From NCBI RefSeq assembly GCF_022483985.1, contig NZ_JAKVME010000003.1:271001-335000 (forward strand): 64,000 nt of DNA, read 5' to 3'. The translations under genes were made by a program, and so were the position numbers. The stretch's first letter is position 1. Each line of letters opens with the position of its first letter. This DNA is from Acetobacter sp. GTDB taxonomy: Bacteria > Pseudomonadota > Alphaproteobacteria > Acetobacterales > Acetobacteraceae. This document shows, piece after piece, positions 63,933 through 64,000 of the stretch. The notes beneath the pieces were generated by a model, which saw only the letters and a program-made list of their open reading frames with translations, was not told the origin of the DNA and made no database searches.

Positions 63933-63962
63933 TGCCTTCCCTCTGTCTGTTCTCCAAGAGCA

Positions 63963-64000
63963 ATCTCTACCCGATTCAATTTCATGCACGGTTTCCAAAG
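63963..64000. repeat. Composite hairpin repeat, partial copy D at the window end
   Basis: CCCGATT followed at a similar distance by CGGTTTCCAAAG matches the central core of copies A and B in the orientation of copy A, and is cut by the window end right where the CCAAAGG palindrome would continue. Its left part is diverged. Downstream of ccmE, the same gene-end location as other copies. Confidence 0.6.

Overview
The window looks like chromosomal DNA of an acetic acid bacterium (Acetobacteraceae, Alphaproteobacteria). Evidence: moderately high GC with mostly short intergenic gaps; a membrane-bound PQQ dehydrogenase; an incomplete phosphotransferase system encoded as hprK-rapZ-EIIA-ptsH-ptsI; the order tatB-tatC-serS; a Hint-domain surface protein; and several TonB-dependent receptors. 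The genus cannot be fixed by reading alone. No rRNA, tRNA, CRISPR array, intact insertion sequence or prophage was recognised.

Layout. 1-4 kb: an iron-uptake operon on the minus strand (TonB receptor, DUF3325, DUF3649, PepSY protein), each junction overlapping, with a Fur-like site upstream. 4.9-7.5 kb: a large beta-repeat protein with a Hint domain. 8-15 kb: nucleoside hydrolase, CocE-type lipoprotein hydrolase, AraC regulator and a second TonB siderophore receptor. 15-21.4 kb: threonine aldolase, folD, and an acetoin-dehydrogenase-type operon (acoABC) divergent from an AcoR-like regulator that lacks the AAA+ domain. 21.5-24.3 kb: serS, tatC, tatB. 24.8-37.3 kb: a mosaic surface-glycan region (flippase, several glycosyltransferases, an ELM1-like protein, a beta-propeller transferase-like protein, a CDP-glycerol-transferase-like protein, a methyltransferase) with an AT-rich gap and an IS remnant. 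37.4-42.5 kb: RidA and the PTS regulatory operon; the EIIA protein has Gln where the phospho-accepting His should be. 42.6-48 kb: a Tat-exported binding protein, hemF, queG with a small RHH protein, and a DnaJ/TerB protein. 48-53 kb: siderophore reductase with a PadR regulator and a paired operator, a glycosyltransferase, bfd, and an OprP-type porin. 53-59.5 kb: guanine deaminase, KirBac channel, PQQ dehydrogenase, and an outer-membrane channel. 59.8-64 kb: a secreted glucoamylase-like enzyme, EVE and YciI proteins, and ccmCDE.

Themes. Iron handling recurs (two TonB receptors, siderophore reductase plus PadR, bfd, PepSY, hemF, ccm). A composite hairpin repeat of roughly 105-115 bp occurs three times plus a partial copy at the right edge, always at the 3' side of genes. 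The most notable oddities are the His-to-Gln EIIA, the AAA-less AcoR-like regulator, the Hint protein, the repeat family, and the unusual enzyme set in the glycan region.
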